Shown here: piece after piece, positions 40,009 through 47,695 of the stretch
Layout: each line of letters starts with the position of its first letter
Numbering within the stretch: the first letter of the stretch is position 1
NCBI GenBank assembly: GCA_002508705.1
Contig: DAYL01000033.1
Span: forward strand, 219,992-271,273
Reading direction: 5' to 3'
DNA from: Methanoculleus sp. UBA374
GTDB taxonomy: Archaea; Halobacteriota; Methanomicrobia; Methanomicrobiales; Methanoculleaceae
DNA: 51,282 nucleotides
Position numbers and translations under genes: made by a program
Notes under the pieces: model-generated
Told to the model about the DNA's origin: nothing
Seen by the model: the letters and a program-made list of their open reading frames with translations, nothing else
The model's database searches: none

Positions 40009-40602
40009 ATGATCCTATCACCTGCATTCTATGAACGAGATACCGTGACCGTCGCAAAGGACCTGCTGGGATGCCTGCTTGTTCACCGGGACGGGGCGGG
40101 GACGACGATGGGCTGGATCGTCGAGGATGAGGCCTATCTCCGGGGGGACCCGGCGGCCCACTCGTTCCGGGGAGAGACAAAGAGAAATTGCGTTATGTTC
40201 GGTCCGGCCGGCCATGCCTACATCTATCGGATCTATGGTCTGCACCTCTGCGTCAATGTCGTGACCGGAGAGGAAGGAGCGGGTGAGGCGGTCCTGATCC
40301 GTGCGCTCGAACCGGCCGCCGGGATCGACCGGATGCAGGTAAGGCGCGGGATCGACGACCCGGTCTCTCTTGCGAGCGGCCCGGGAAAACTGACGCAGGC
40401 GCTCGGCATCACCATGGACCTCAACGGCAGTTCCCTCCTTGACGGCCCCCTGCAGGTCTGGTCGCCCGGGAGCCTCCCCGGACGCCGACCGGAGGGAATG
40501 CCCGGGGAGGTGGTGCAGACGACCCGGGTAGGGATCACGAAGGCGGCGGACCTCCCCCTCCGGTTCTACCTGAAGGGGAGCCGGTACGTCTCGCGGCGGT
40601 GA
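40009..40602 (+). CDS. 3-methyladenine DNA glycosylase (AAG/MPG family)
   Basis: The 197-residue enzyme removes alkylated purines in base-excision repair. Family markers are LSPAFYERDTVTVAKDLLGCLLV, the catalytic-water Glu region WIVEDEAYLRGDPAAHSFRGET (Glu41, His51), CVMFGPAGHAYIYRIYGLHLCVNVV (intercalating Tyr loop) and SGPGKLTQALGI. It is a full-length MPG-type enzyme, related to the human rather than the AlkA fold. No Shine-Dalgarno is obvious; GGGAAAAACCCGGG lies upstream. The 3' end overlaps the convergent ferredoxin-type gene by 68 bases, the longest antisense overlap in the window. There is no repair partner nearby. Confidence 0.93.
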   Translation: MILSPAFYERDTVTVAKDLLGCLLVHRDGAGTTMGWIVEDEAYLRGDPAAHSFRGETKRNCVMFGPAGHAYIYRIYGLHLCVNVVTGEEGAGEAVLIRALEPAAGIDRMQVRRGIDDPVSLASGPGKLTQALGITMDLNGSSLLDGPLQVWSPGSLPGRRPEGMPGEVVQTTRVGITKAADLPLRFYLKGSRYVSRR

Positions 40603-41455
40603 CGCCTCCGGGACCCCGGCGCCGGGGCCTGTTCCCCTCCGTCGCCCGGCCCTGCAGCGTTACGGTATATTCGGTCACCGGGATCTCTTTTCCCGCATGT
40701 CTCAGGGCCTCGTCCACGACAGAGCGCACCCCGCTACAGCAGGGCACCTCCATGTGCAGGACCGTGATCGACCGGATCGTGTGCCGCGAAAAGATCTCCG
40801 CAAGTTTGGTGACATACCCCCCGATGTCTGCATCCAGTTTCGGGCAGAAGACGAGCATGATCCTGCCCCGCAGGAACTCGCGGTGAAAATCCGCGTAGGC
40901 AAAGGGGACGCAGTCCCCGGAGACGAGGAGGTCCGCGTCGTCGAAGTAAGATGCCGCAGGGTTCACGAGCGTCAACTGGATCGGCCACTGCCTCAGTTCA
41001 GACTCCGTCCGCCCGGCACGCCCCTGATCGCCGGCCTCCTCTTCTCCTGGAAGGCTCCGCGCCACGGAACCCGGGCACGGCGCCGCAGGAGGCCGGGCGG
41101 CGTGCCGGGGAACCGGGATACCGTGCCCGGCGAGATACGCGACCGCCTGGCGGTAGAGTTTCTCCTCTCCGTGGCCAAGAAGGTGTTCAAGGTGCGCCCT
41201 GACGACGGCCTCCCCCTGGGGGACAATCTTTGCCATCACTGCCTCCTCGTCGTACGGCCCGGCCTCCCGCTCAACGACGCAGATCGCCCCCTCCGGGCAC
41301 GCCCCGATACAGGCACCGAGTCCGTCGCAGAAGAGGTCGCTCACCAGCCGTGCCTTTCCCTCGATGATCTGGAGCGCTCCTTCCGGGCAGTCGGGTATGC
41401 AGAGCCCGCACCCGGTGCACTTCTCCTCGTTGATATCGATGATTTTTCTCTTCAT
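40535..41455 (-). CDS. 4Fe-4S dicluster-like protein with C-terminal Cys domain
   Basis: The 306-residue protein starts MKRKIIDINEEKCTGCGLC and has one full ferredoxin motif, CxxCxxCxxxCP (Cys13, 16, 19, 23). A partial second motif CDGLGACIGACP (Cys43, 49, 53) lacks the second Cys. A middle spacer with many Pro/Arg residues leads to a second domain (LLVSGDCVPFAYADFHREFL, MLVFCPKLDADIGG, VLHMEVPCCSGVRSVVDEAL). It resembles methanogen proteins where an N-terminal ferredoxin feeds electrons to a Cys-containing domain of unknown role. GGAGGAAG precedes the ATG at 41455. The last 28 residues (Arg/Gly/Pro-rich) lie antisense to the DNA glycosylase and look like a readthrough extension. Confidence 0.82.
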   Translation of the reverse strand: MKRKIIDINEEKCTGCGLCIPDCPEGALQIIEGKARLVSDLFCDGLGACIGACPEGAICVVEREAGPYDEEAVMAKIVPQGEAVVRAHLEHLLGHGEEKLYRQAVAYLAGHGIPVPRHAARPPAAPCPGSVARSLPGEEEAGDQGRAGRTESELRQWPIQLTLVNPAASYFDDADLLVSGDCVPFAYADFHREFLRGRIMLVFCPKLDADIGGYVTKLAEIFSRHTIRSITVLHMEVPCCSGVRSVVDEALRHAGKEIPVTEYTVTLQGRATEGNRPRRRGPGGVTAARRTGSPSGRTGGGGPPPS

Positions 41456-41583
41456 CCGGGACTTCCTCCATCCGATAGATCGTAACCGGCCCCCGCTCAA
41501 AAACGTTTGCAACCCGGGGACGATCTCCCGGGTGCAGTATCGCGCCTCACAAGAAAGCAGTTATCCCTGAAAAAAAGATTTAT

Positions 41584-42900
41584 ATGGTAATGTCCTCATC
41601 ACCGGTCCGTCGCCCTGCGTCTACCTTCGATATCTTCAATGTTTATTTTGAGCGCATCTACGACCCGACGATGCACGTTGTCTTTGTATTCGACGGCGAA
41701 CTCGACGACGAGGTCCTGAGGAAGGCGACGAAGCGGCTGATCGCGTCCGATCCCTACCTGCGGTCGAGGTTTGCAGAAACGGACGGCCTGCCCGTCTGGG
41801 AGGAGGTCCCGGAAGAATTGTGGGAGCGGGCGTTCGTCCTCGCCCCGCCCGGAGAAGATGAGAGTCGGCCCCTCAGCGAACCCCCGCCGCCGCTCGATCT
41901 CCGCTCCGGGCCGCAGGTGCGGGTCGGTCTCTACCGCCGGGCGGGAGGCGACATCCTCGTCGTCACCTGCCACCACGGCTTCTGCGACGCCCACGGCGCC
42001 ACCGTCCTTGCACGAGACCTCTTTGCGACCTACCGGGGGATCATGGAGAACCCGGATTTTCGGCCGGTTTCCCGGAGACCTTACGACCGGAGCACGGACC
42101 GCGTCCTCGCGCTCTACTCTGAGGAGGAGCGGGAGCGCGCACTCGCCGCGGAAGAACCCTTCGTCGACCGGTGGCGCTTCCCGGTCGAACGGATGGGGAG
42201 GGGAACCCCCAGGATCGCCTCCCGGACGCTCTCTTCCGGACGACTCGGGCTCATAAAAGCGTTCGGCAAGCCACATGGGGCTACGGTGAACGATCTCCTC
42301 ATCGTTGCGTTCTTCCTTGCCTTTATAAAGATCCGGAGCGATCCTGCGGACCTGGGAGCGCCCCGCTCTCTTCTGACATCCGCCGACCTGCGGAGGAAAC
42401 ACCCCGGTTGCCCGGGCAGGGACCTCCCGATGAATTTCTCCGTCTCCTATGAGGTCACCCTCATCGCAGAAGAGGGAGAGCGTCTGGAGGACCTCATCGA
42501 CCAGGTAACGGCGATAACGGCCCGCCGTAAGGCAGGGGACCTCGGCCTCGCACCCATCCTCTTCTACGAAGGGATCATGGCGGGCGGGATGCCGGCGATG
42601 CGCGCGTTCTTTGACGAGATGATCGAGCGGTACCAAAAATCCGGCCTGAAAAACCCGGTCTTCTCCAATCTCGGGATCTTTGATCCCGGCGACTACCTCC
42701 CCGTTCCGGGGAAGAACGGCACGGACCTCGATCTCCTGGACGTCCGGTACCTCCCCTGCGTCTGCTGGCCGTATGGATTCCTGATGATTGCCTCCACCTT
42801 CCGCGACCGCCTGACGATCACGACGGCGTACGAAGAAGGGCCCTACTCGACGGCAGCCATGGAGCGTTTCCTCGAGTACGTGGATGAATTCCTCCCGTGA
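41584..42900 (+). CDS. Condensation-fold (CoA-dependent acyltransferase superfamily) protein
   Basis: The 438-residue protein has the acyltransferase layout of condensation domains and alcohol acetyltransferases: an N-terminal chloramphenicol-acetyltransferase-like half with LVVTCHHGFCDAHGATVLARDL and a second half with GATVNDLLIVAFFLAFIKI and NFSVSYEV. The active motif is HHxxxD (His130, His131, Asp135), but the Gly of HHxxxDG is Ala136. There is no carrier protein, thioesterase or NRPS module nearby, so it is probably a free-standing lipid or alcohol acyltransferase. ATGs at 41584 and 41590 are both plausible. A TTTATATGG element overlaps the start, and an upstream AT-rich run is the likely promoter. 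Confidence 0.82.
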   Translation: MVMSSSPVRRPASTFDIFNVYFERIYDPTMHVVFVFDGELDDEVLRKATKRLIASDPYLRSRFAETDGLPVWEEVPEELWERAFVLAPPGEDESRPLSEPPPPLDLRSGPQVRVGLYRRAGGDILVVTCHHGFCDAHGATVLARDLFATYRGIMENPDFRPVSRRPYDRSTDRVLALYSEEERERALAAEEPFVDRWRFPVERMGRGTPRIASRTLSSGRLGLIKAFGKPHGATVNDLLIVAFFLAFIKIRSDPADLGAPRSLLTSADLRRKHPGCPGRDLPMNFSVSYEVTLIAEEGERLEDLIDQVTAITARRKAGDLGLAPILFYEGIMAGGMPAMRAFFDEMIERYQKSGLKNPVFSNLGIFDPGDYLPVPGKNGTDLDLLDVRYLPCVCWPYGFLMIASTFRDRLTITTAYEEGPYSTAAMERFLEYVDEFLP

Positions 42901-43014
42901 GGCGTGCAACTCTCCCCCGCGGGAGACTCATACCTTTTTTGCTGTTGCGCCCACCATTGCACGGATAGGGCGGTGCCGGGCCGAAGGTCGGGCATCGTAC
43001 GGGAGAGCACTCAT

Positions 43015-43503
43015 ATGAATGCGCGCACGTTCAGCGTAAAGCCGGTCGGCATCGTGCATGCCGACGAAGGATCGTTCTTTATAGAGATAGCCGAACCGTT
43101 TCGGCCAGCCCTCCTGGGGCTTGACGGGTTTGGCCATATACTCGTGCTCTGGTGGTGCGATCGATCCGATACGGAGGAGTGCCGGAGCGAGACCACGTGC
43201 AGAAAACCTTACACAAAGGGCCCTGAGATGATCGGGATCTTCGCCACCCGGTCGCCGGTTCGGCCAAACCCGATCGCACTCTCGGCGGTCCCGGTGCTCG
43301 GCATCGATACCGCCGCAGGCATTATCAGGGTTCCATTCATCGATGCCGACGATCACACGCCGGTGCTGGACATCAAGCCCTACCTTCCGGCTACCGAGCG
43401 GGTCCGGGATGTGAATGTGCCTGCATGGTCGTCTCACTGGCCGCAGTGGTACGAAGACAATCGGGGGTTCGACTGGGCGGCGGAGTTCACGTTCGGGGAA
43501 TGA
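43015..43503 (+). CDS. trmO: tRNA methyltransferase TrmO (TsaA/YaeB-type)
   Basis: The 162-residue protein matches the TsaA/TrmO beta-barrel family that uses SAM to methylate N6 of t6A37 in tRNA: VKPVGIVHADEGSFFIEI, LLGLDGFGHILVLWWCDRSD, EMIGIFATRSPVRPNPIALSAVPVLGID and DADDHTPVLDIKPYLP. The RPNPIxLS block is the SAM-binding signature. I start at 43015; GGGAG lies eight bases upstream, whereas the longer frame from 42904 begins with a Cys-rich leader unlike the family. It follows the acyltransferase gene after 114 bp. The archaeal methylthiotransferase at 3687-4925 acts on the same tRNA position. Confidence 0.9.
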   Translation: MNARTFSVKPVGIVHADEGSFFIEIAEPFRPALLGLDGFGHILVLWWCDRSDTEECRSETTCRKPYTKGPEMIGIFATRSPVRPNPIALSAVPVLGIDTAAGIIRVPFIDADDHTPVLDIKPYLPATERVRDVNVPAWSSHWPQWYEDNRGFDWAAEFTFGE

Positions 43504-43553
43504 GCGAGCATATGCCGGCCGGCGCAGCGTAACCTCCACCAAAATCACGGTAG

Positions 43554-43931
43554 ATGACCGAGGAAATACGAATCCGGCGGTGAGCCGACAGAGAAAGACG
43601 CTGCTACGACCGGATCGCGGAACCTCTGTGAGGTGGTCGGTATCCCTCCGACATCGGGGCTGCTCTCGCCGGCTCGATCATCGGCCTCCACCTCACCGGC
43701 CTCGACTTCTCAGGTGTGGGGCATTGAGGAGGGCGCGTACGCGATGCTCCAGGGGACCCGTCCGTAGACCCTTGCCTGCGGGATGTTTGACTCCCCCGTC
43801 GGTCTGGCCGCATGGATCATCGAGAAGTTCCGCCCATGGAGCGCCGGTGATCCCGGGCCGGTCTTCTTGAAGGACGACCTGCCGACCAACATTATGCTCT
43901 ACCGGATCTGCGATTTTCCGGTCAAGGATGA
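43554..43931 (+). pseudogene. Epoxide hydrolase relic
   Basis: The 466-bp gap 43504-43969 holds frame-broken remains of an epoxide hydrolase. It begins at 43554 with MTEEIRIRR, the usual start of the EHN domain, and then loses frame. Later a GDIGAALAGSIIGLHLTGLD block reads like the nucleophile-Asp region (normally GGDWGA). After a further shift it continues with IEEGAYAMLQGTRP, an in-frame TAG, TLACGMFDSPVGLAAWIIEKF and LKDDLPTNIMLYRIC. These blocks are in the right order for EHN-type alpha/beta hydrolases, but most of the enzyme is missing and frames shift at least twice. A dead gene; the family match is clear despite decay. Confidence 0.6.
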
Positions 43932-43969
43932 CCGGCAAGGGTCACCCTTCCGGGTCGTATGATCCGGAC

Positions 43970-44311
43970 ATGAGGATATCCCCGGTCACAGAGAGCCCCC
44001 TTAGCGGATTCCTGTATTCTGCAGCGATATACGACGAACATGTCTCCTTCGGGACCTACTCCCCGCACCCGAACGGACGCCTTCATACGCTCCGATACGA
44101 ATTCCCGGAACGTCTATGCGTGATAGCGCGCTCCCTCAAATCGTCGGTTTGGCGACTTATAGTAGACAGAGACAGGGCCGTCAGGTACCGCGAAGAGTGG
44201 GTCTCGCTCTCCCCGGAGGGTATCGGCCCGGTCCCGCTACGTGAGTATGCAGAGCGCACGCCGGAGGATATCCGGGCGTTTTTCCATCCGTTTCGTGAGG
44301 CGTCGGCGTAA
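43970..44311 (+). CDS. Hypothetical protein, 113 residues
   Basis: From the ATG at 43970 the frame gives MRISPVTESPLSGFLYSAAI, then YDEHVSFGTYSPHPNGRLHTLRYEF and a basic-aromatic end (YAERTPEDIRAFFHPFREAS). It is soluble, with several tyrosines and prolines and no known motif. An upstream in-frame GTG/ATG-type start at 43928 would run into the epoxide hydrolase relic. Codon use is similar to that of real genes but the frame is short and has no clear ribosome binding site, so it could be spurious. Function unknown. Confidence 0.45.
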   Translation: MRISPVTESPLSGFLYSAAIYDEHVSFGTYSPHPNGRLHTLRYEFPERLCVIARSLKSSVWRLIVDRDRAVRYREEWVSLSPEGIGPVPLREYAERTPEDIRAFFHPFREASA

Positions 44312-44470
44312 CGAAGCTGGTTCCCGGAAGGGAGCAATTTTTCCCGGGATCGGGTCGGCCCATCCAAAAGTTGAAGTCGGCGGCGACCAGAGATACGGAA
44401 GAATGCAGCACACGAAGAACGGGTACGGGACGGGCCGCTTCCGAAACACAGGGGCAGGCGGGGTGAACCC

Positions 44471-46015
44471 TTGATCTGCGCACCGGGAGGCCCTGCCCTG
44501 GTCTCGTGGAACGTCACCCTCCGCTGTCCGCTGAAGTGCGCCCACTGCTACGCGGACGCAGGCGAGAACGAAGCGGAGGGGGTGCTCTCGACCGATGAGG
44601 CGTTCTCGGTCATCGACCAGATAGCAGCGACCGGAAAACCCGTCGTCGTCCTCTCCGGCGGGGAACCCCTCCTGCGGGAGGACATCTTCGAGATCGCCCG
44701 GTACGGGACCGAGCGCGGGCTCGTGATGGCGATGGGCACGAGCGGCTACCTCCTCGATCACGAGACGGCAGAACGGCTCAGAGAGGCGGGAATCCGGTCG
44801 GTAGCGATCAGCATCGACTCGGTGGATTCACAGCGGCACGACGCGTTCCGCGGCGTTGCCGGGGTATGGGAGCGGGCGGTCGCGGCGATCAAGCACTGCC
44901 GCGACGCGGGGATCGACGTCCGGATCAACATGACGGTCATGCGTCCCCTCCTCGCCGACGTCGAGGCGGTCCTCGCCCTGGGTGAATCCCTCGGCGTACG
45001 TGACTATCAGGTCTTCTTCCCGGTGGAGACCGGGAGGGCACGCGGGCTTGGCGCAGGCAGCCCCGGCGAATATGAGACGCTGATCCGGGAGATTCTCGTC
45101 AGGTACCGGAAAAGCGATCTCCGGATTCGCCCGACGTGCGCCCCCCAGTTCCGCCGCATCGCAGACGAGGCTGGGATCGAGAACTCCGGGTGGAGCCGGG
45201 GGTGTCTGGCCGCCATCAGTTACTGCCGGATCTATGCGACCGGGGAGGTGACGCCCTGCCCCTACCTGCCGGTGAGTGCGGGCAACGTCCGCACCACCCC
45301 GTTCCACGAAATCTGGTACAACTCCGACCTATTTTCAGCTCTGCGCGATCCGGACCGGCTCACCGGGAAGTGCGGGCGGTGCGACTACCGGACAACCTGC
45401 GGGGGGTGCAGGGCGCGGGCGTACCGCGGGGCCGATACCGTCCCCGCCCGGTGGTGCGACGGTCTCCTGCGGCCGGACGACCCCTGCGGAGAGGTCTCGC
45501 GCGAGGACCCGTGGTGCCGGTACGAGCCCCGGAGCATCGACCGGACCGACCTCGCGATCCTCGATGCCCTCCAGGACGACCTCCCCCTGGTGCCCCGCCC
45601 GTGGGCCGCCATCGCGGCGCCCCTCGGGATCACGGAGAACGAACTTTTGGCACGGATGCAAAGGCTGCACGTCTCGGGCATTCTCCGCAACGTCTCGCCG
45701 GTCTTTGAATCACGCCGGTTTGGGCTTGCCACCGCGTCCCTGATCGCGCTCCGCGTGCCGGAGGACCGGGTGCGGGAAGTGGCCGGGATCGTCAACGGCT
45801 ACCCGGAGGTCTCGCACAACTTCCGGCGGGACCATCCCTACGCCCTCTGGTTCACCCTCGCCGCCCCGACAGAGGATCGGCTCGACGAGGTGCTCGCGGA
45901 TATCCTTGCCCGAACGGGCATCTCCGGGGAGGATGTGCTCAACCTCCCCACCGTGCAGGCCTATAAAATTGACGTCCGTTTCCGTCTCTTCGAGGAGGAC
46001 CATGGACCCGATTGA
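44471..46015 (+). CDS. Fused heme b synthase / siroheme decarboxylase subunit (AhbD-AhbA)
   Basis: The 514-residue protein joins two heme-pathway modules. Residues 1-350 are a radical SAM/SPASM enzyme of the AhbD type: LRCPLKCAHCYAD (Cys19, 23, 26), GKPVVVLSGGEPLLREDIFEIARYGTERG, and C-terminal cluster cysteines in KCGRCDYRTTCGGCRARAY (301, 304, 310, 313) and DPWC. AhbD oxidatively decarboxylates Fe-coproporphyrin to heme. Residues 356-505 are an AhbA-type Lrp/AsnC-like fold (DRTDLAILDALQDDLPLVPRP, VSHNFRRDHPYALWFTL) that decarboxylates siroheme with AhbB. The start is TTG with GGGGTGA four bases upstream. AhbB starts 14 bases before its stop. The fusion is, as far as I recall, unusual. Confidence 0.85.
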   Translation: MICAPGGPALVSWNVTLRCPLKCAHCYADAGENEAEGVLSTDEAFSVIDQIAATGKPVVVLSGGEPLLREDIFEIARYGTERGLVMAMGTSGYLLDHETAERLREAGIRSVAISIDSVDSQRHDAFRGVAGVWERAVAAIKHCRDAGIDVRINMTVMRPLLADVEAVLALGESLGVRDYQVFFPVETGRARGLGAGSPGEYETLIREILVRYRKSDLRIRPTCAPQFRRIADEAGIENSGWSRGCLAAISYCRIYATGEVTPCPYLPVSAGNVRTTPFHEIWYNSDLFSALRDPDRLTGKCGRCDYRTTCGGCRARAYRGADTVPARWCDGLLRPDDPCGEVSREDPWCRYEPRSIDRTDLAILDALQDDLPLVPRPWAAIAAPLGITENELLARMQRLHVSGILRNVSPVFESRRFGLATASLIALRVPEDRVREVAGIVNGYPEVSHNFRRDHPYALWFTLAAPTEDRLDEVLADILARTGISGEDVLNLPTVQAYKIDVRFRLFEEDHGPD

Positions 46016-46490
46016 TGCCGGCCTTCTTGCAGAACTTGAGAAAGGGGTGCCTACGGTCAGTGAACCGTTCTCCGAGATTGGAAGACGGCTCGGCATCCCG
46101 GGGGAGGAGGCGCTCGCGCGGACCCGCCGCCTCCACGACGCGGGGGTGATCCGGAAGATCCGGGCGCGGATAAACCAGCGGCTCGTCGGGATCACGGCAA
46201 ACGCCCTCGTTGCGTGGCGGCCGCCCGCGGAATGGGACGAAGAGGCGTTTTCCCGGTTCGCGTCCAGTCCCGGGATCTCCCACTGCTATCTGCGCCGACC
46301 GGTGCCGGGGAGGTGGGAGTACGTCCTTTATACCGTGCACCACGGCAGGAGTCGCGAGGAGGTGCTCCGCGCGGTCGAGGAGATTGCACGGGCGGCCGGG
46401 TGCGGGGAGTATCTCGTGCTCTTCAGCACCGAGGAGTTCAAGAGAGTGCCGAATGTACGTATCGGCGAGAATGGAGGTGACCTGCCATGA
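46002..46490 (+). CDS. ahbB: Siroheme decarboxylase subunit AhbB
   Basis: The 162-residue protein has the Lrp/AsnC-like fold of AhbB: PFSEIGRRLGIPGEEALARTRRLHDAGVIRKI (winged helix), then WDEEAFSRFASSPGISHCYLRRPVPGRWEYVLYTVHHG and LVLFSTEEFKRVPNVRI. With AhbA (here part of the upstream fusion) it forms the heterodimer that removes two carboxylates from siroheme to give 12,18-didecarboxysiroheme. GAGGAGG lies directly before the ATG, inside the end of the previous gene (overlap 14 bases). AhbC overlaps its stop by four bases. The protein binds no DNA in this role, although the fold is that of a regulator. Confidence 0.92.
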   Translation: MDPIDAGLLAELEKGVPTVSEPFSEIGRRLGIPGEEALARTRRLHDAGVIRKIRARINQRLVGITANALVAWRPPAEWDEEAFSRFASSPGISHCYLRRPVPGRWEYVLYTVHHGRSREEVLRAVEEIARAAGCGEYLVLFSTEEFKRVPNVRIGENGGDLP

Positions 46491-47674
46491 ACAGGATTAC
46501 ACAGTGTATGCATGGACGGGGCACGGTCAGCGGCGTCATGCGTCACCAGAACCGCCCTCTTTCCGAGATGCCGGGGAAATACCTCGCGTTCGCGCGGGAT
46601 TACAGGCCGGTCGTCTTCTGGAACCTCACCGACCGGTGCAACCTCGCCTGCGCCCACTGCTACAGCAGGTCCGGGCCGGCCTGCGGGACGGAGGAAGAAC
46701 TCTCGACCGGTGAGGCCCTCACGCTCATCGAAGACTTTGCCGCAGCGGGCGTGCCGCTCATCCTTTTTTCCGGCGGCGAACCCCTGCTCCGCGAGGACCT
46801 ACCGGAACTCGCACGCGCGGCGGCGAACCGGGGGATCAGGACTGCTCTCAGCACGAACGGCACCCTGATCACCGCCGACGCCGCCCGGATGATCCGGGAC
46901 TGCCGGATCGGGTACGTCGGGATATCCCTCGACGGTGCGGGACCGGAGACCCACGACGCGTTCCGGGGAACGGCCGGTGCGTTTGAACGGGCGATGGAGG
47001 GGTTTGCCCGGTGCCGGGAAGCCGGCATCCGGACCGGCCTCCGGGTCACCCTGACGAATGCGAACCGGGGAGAACTCGAAGCCCTGATCGACCTCGCGGC
47101 GGCGCTCGGCGCCTCCCGGTTCTGCCTCTACTGGCTTGTGCCCAGCGGGCGGGGGGGCGACGCCTACGACCGTCTCCAGGTGGGGCCGGAGGAGGTGGAC
47201 GGGGCGCTCACCCTCCTTTACCGGAGGGCGTTGGAGACCGATCCTGGGTCCATGGAGTTCCTCACCGTCGACGCCCCGCAGGACTGCGTCCATCTGCTCC
47301 GCGCTATGGAGCGGGACGGGTCCTCCGACGTTGCTGAGGCGGAAGCACTCGTCCGGTCCCTGAACGGGGGGTGCAGCGCGGGCAGGCGGGTGGCGAACAT
47401 CGATCCGCAGGGAAACGTCTACCCCTGCCAGTTTGCCCGTGCGCGCGAGTTCCTCGTCGGCAACGTCCGGGAGCAGCCGTTCTCCCGGATATGGCAGGAG
47501 GCGGAAAACCCGGTTCTCTCCCGGTTCAGGGCCGTTCCAAGGGAACTCGCGGGGAAGTGCGGAAAGTGCGGATACCGCGACCTCTGCGGTGGGGGCTGCC
47601 GGGTGCGGGCGTATGCGGCCGGCGGGGACCATGCTTCGGAAGACCCGTTCTGCTTCGTCGATACCGGCCGGTAA
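46487..47674 (+). CDS. ahbC: 12,18-didecarboxysiroheme deacetylase (AhbC)
   Basis: The 395-residue radical SAM/SPASM enzyme starts with the AhbC-type leader GTVSGVMRH and KYLAFARDYRPVVFWNLTDRCNLACAHCYSR (cluster ligands Cys51, 55, 58). The core has LFSGGEPLLREDLPELARAA, STNGTLITADAARMI and GISLDGAGPETHDAFRG. The SPASM end has GCSAGRRVANIDPQGNVYPCQ and KCGKCGYRDLCGGGCRVRAY. It removes the acetate side chains of didecarboxysiroheme to give Fe-coproporphyrin III, the substrate of AhbD. ATGA overlap with ahbB (46487-46490) couples translation. The operon therefore holds every step from siroheme to heme b. The next gene, convergent, is a heme catalase. Confidence 0.92.
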   Translation: MNRITQCMHGRGTVSGVMRHQNRPLSEMPGKYLAFARDYRPVVFWNLTDRCNLACAHCYSRSGPACGTEEELSTGEALTLIEDFAAAGVPLILFSGGEPLLREDLPELARAAANRGIRTALSTNGTLITADAARMIRDCRIGYVGISLDGAGPETHDAFRGTAGAFERAMEGFARCREAGIRTGLRVTLTNANRGELEALIDLAAALGASRFCLYWLVPSGRGGDAYDRLQVGPEEVDGALTLLYRRALETDPGSMEFLTVDAPQDCVHLLRAMERDGSSDVAEAEALVRSLNGGCSAGRRVANIDPQGNVYPCQFARAREFLVGNVREQPFSRIWQEAENPVLSRFRAVPRELAGKCGKCGYRDLCGGGCRVRAYAAGGDHASEDPFCFVDTGR

Positions 47675-47695
47675 AAAGAGAGTGAGCGGCGGGCG

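Noticed and set aside
41599..42909. 436-codon antisense frame opposite the acyltransferase
   Set aside because: Shadow of a GC-rich gene; no motif or start signal.
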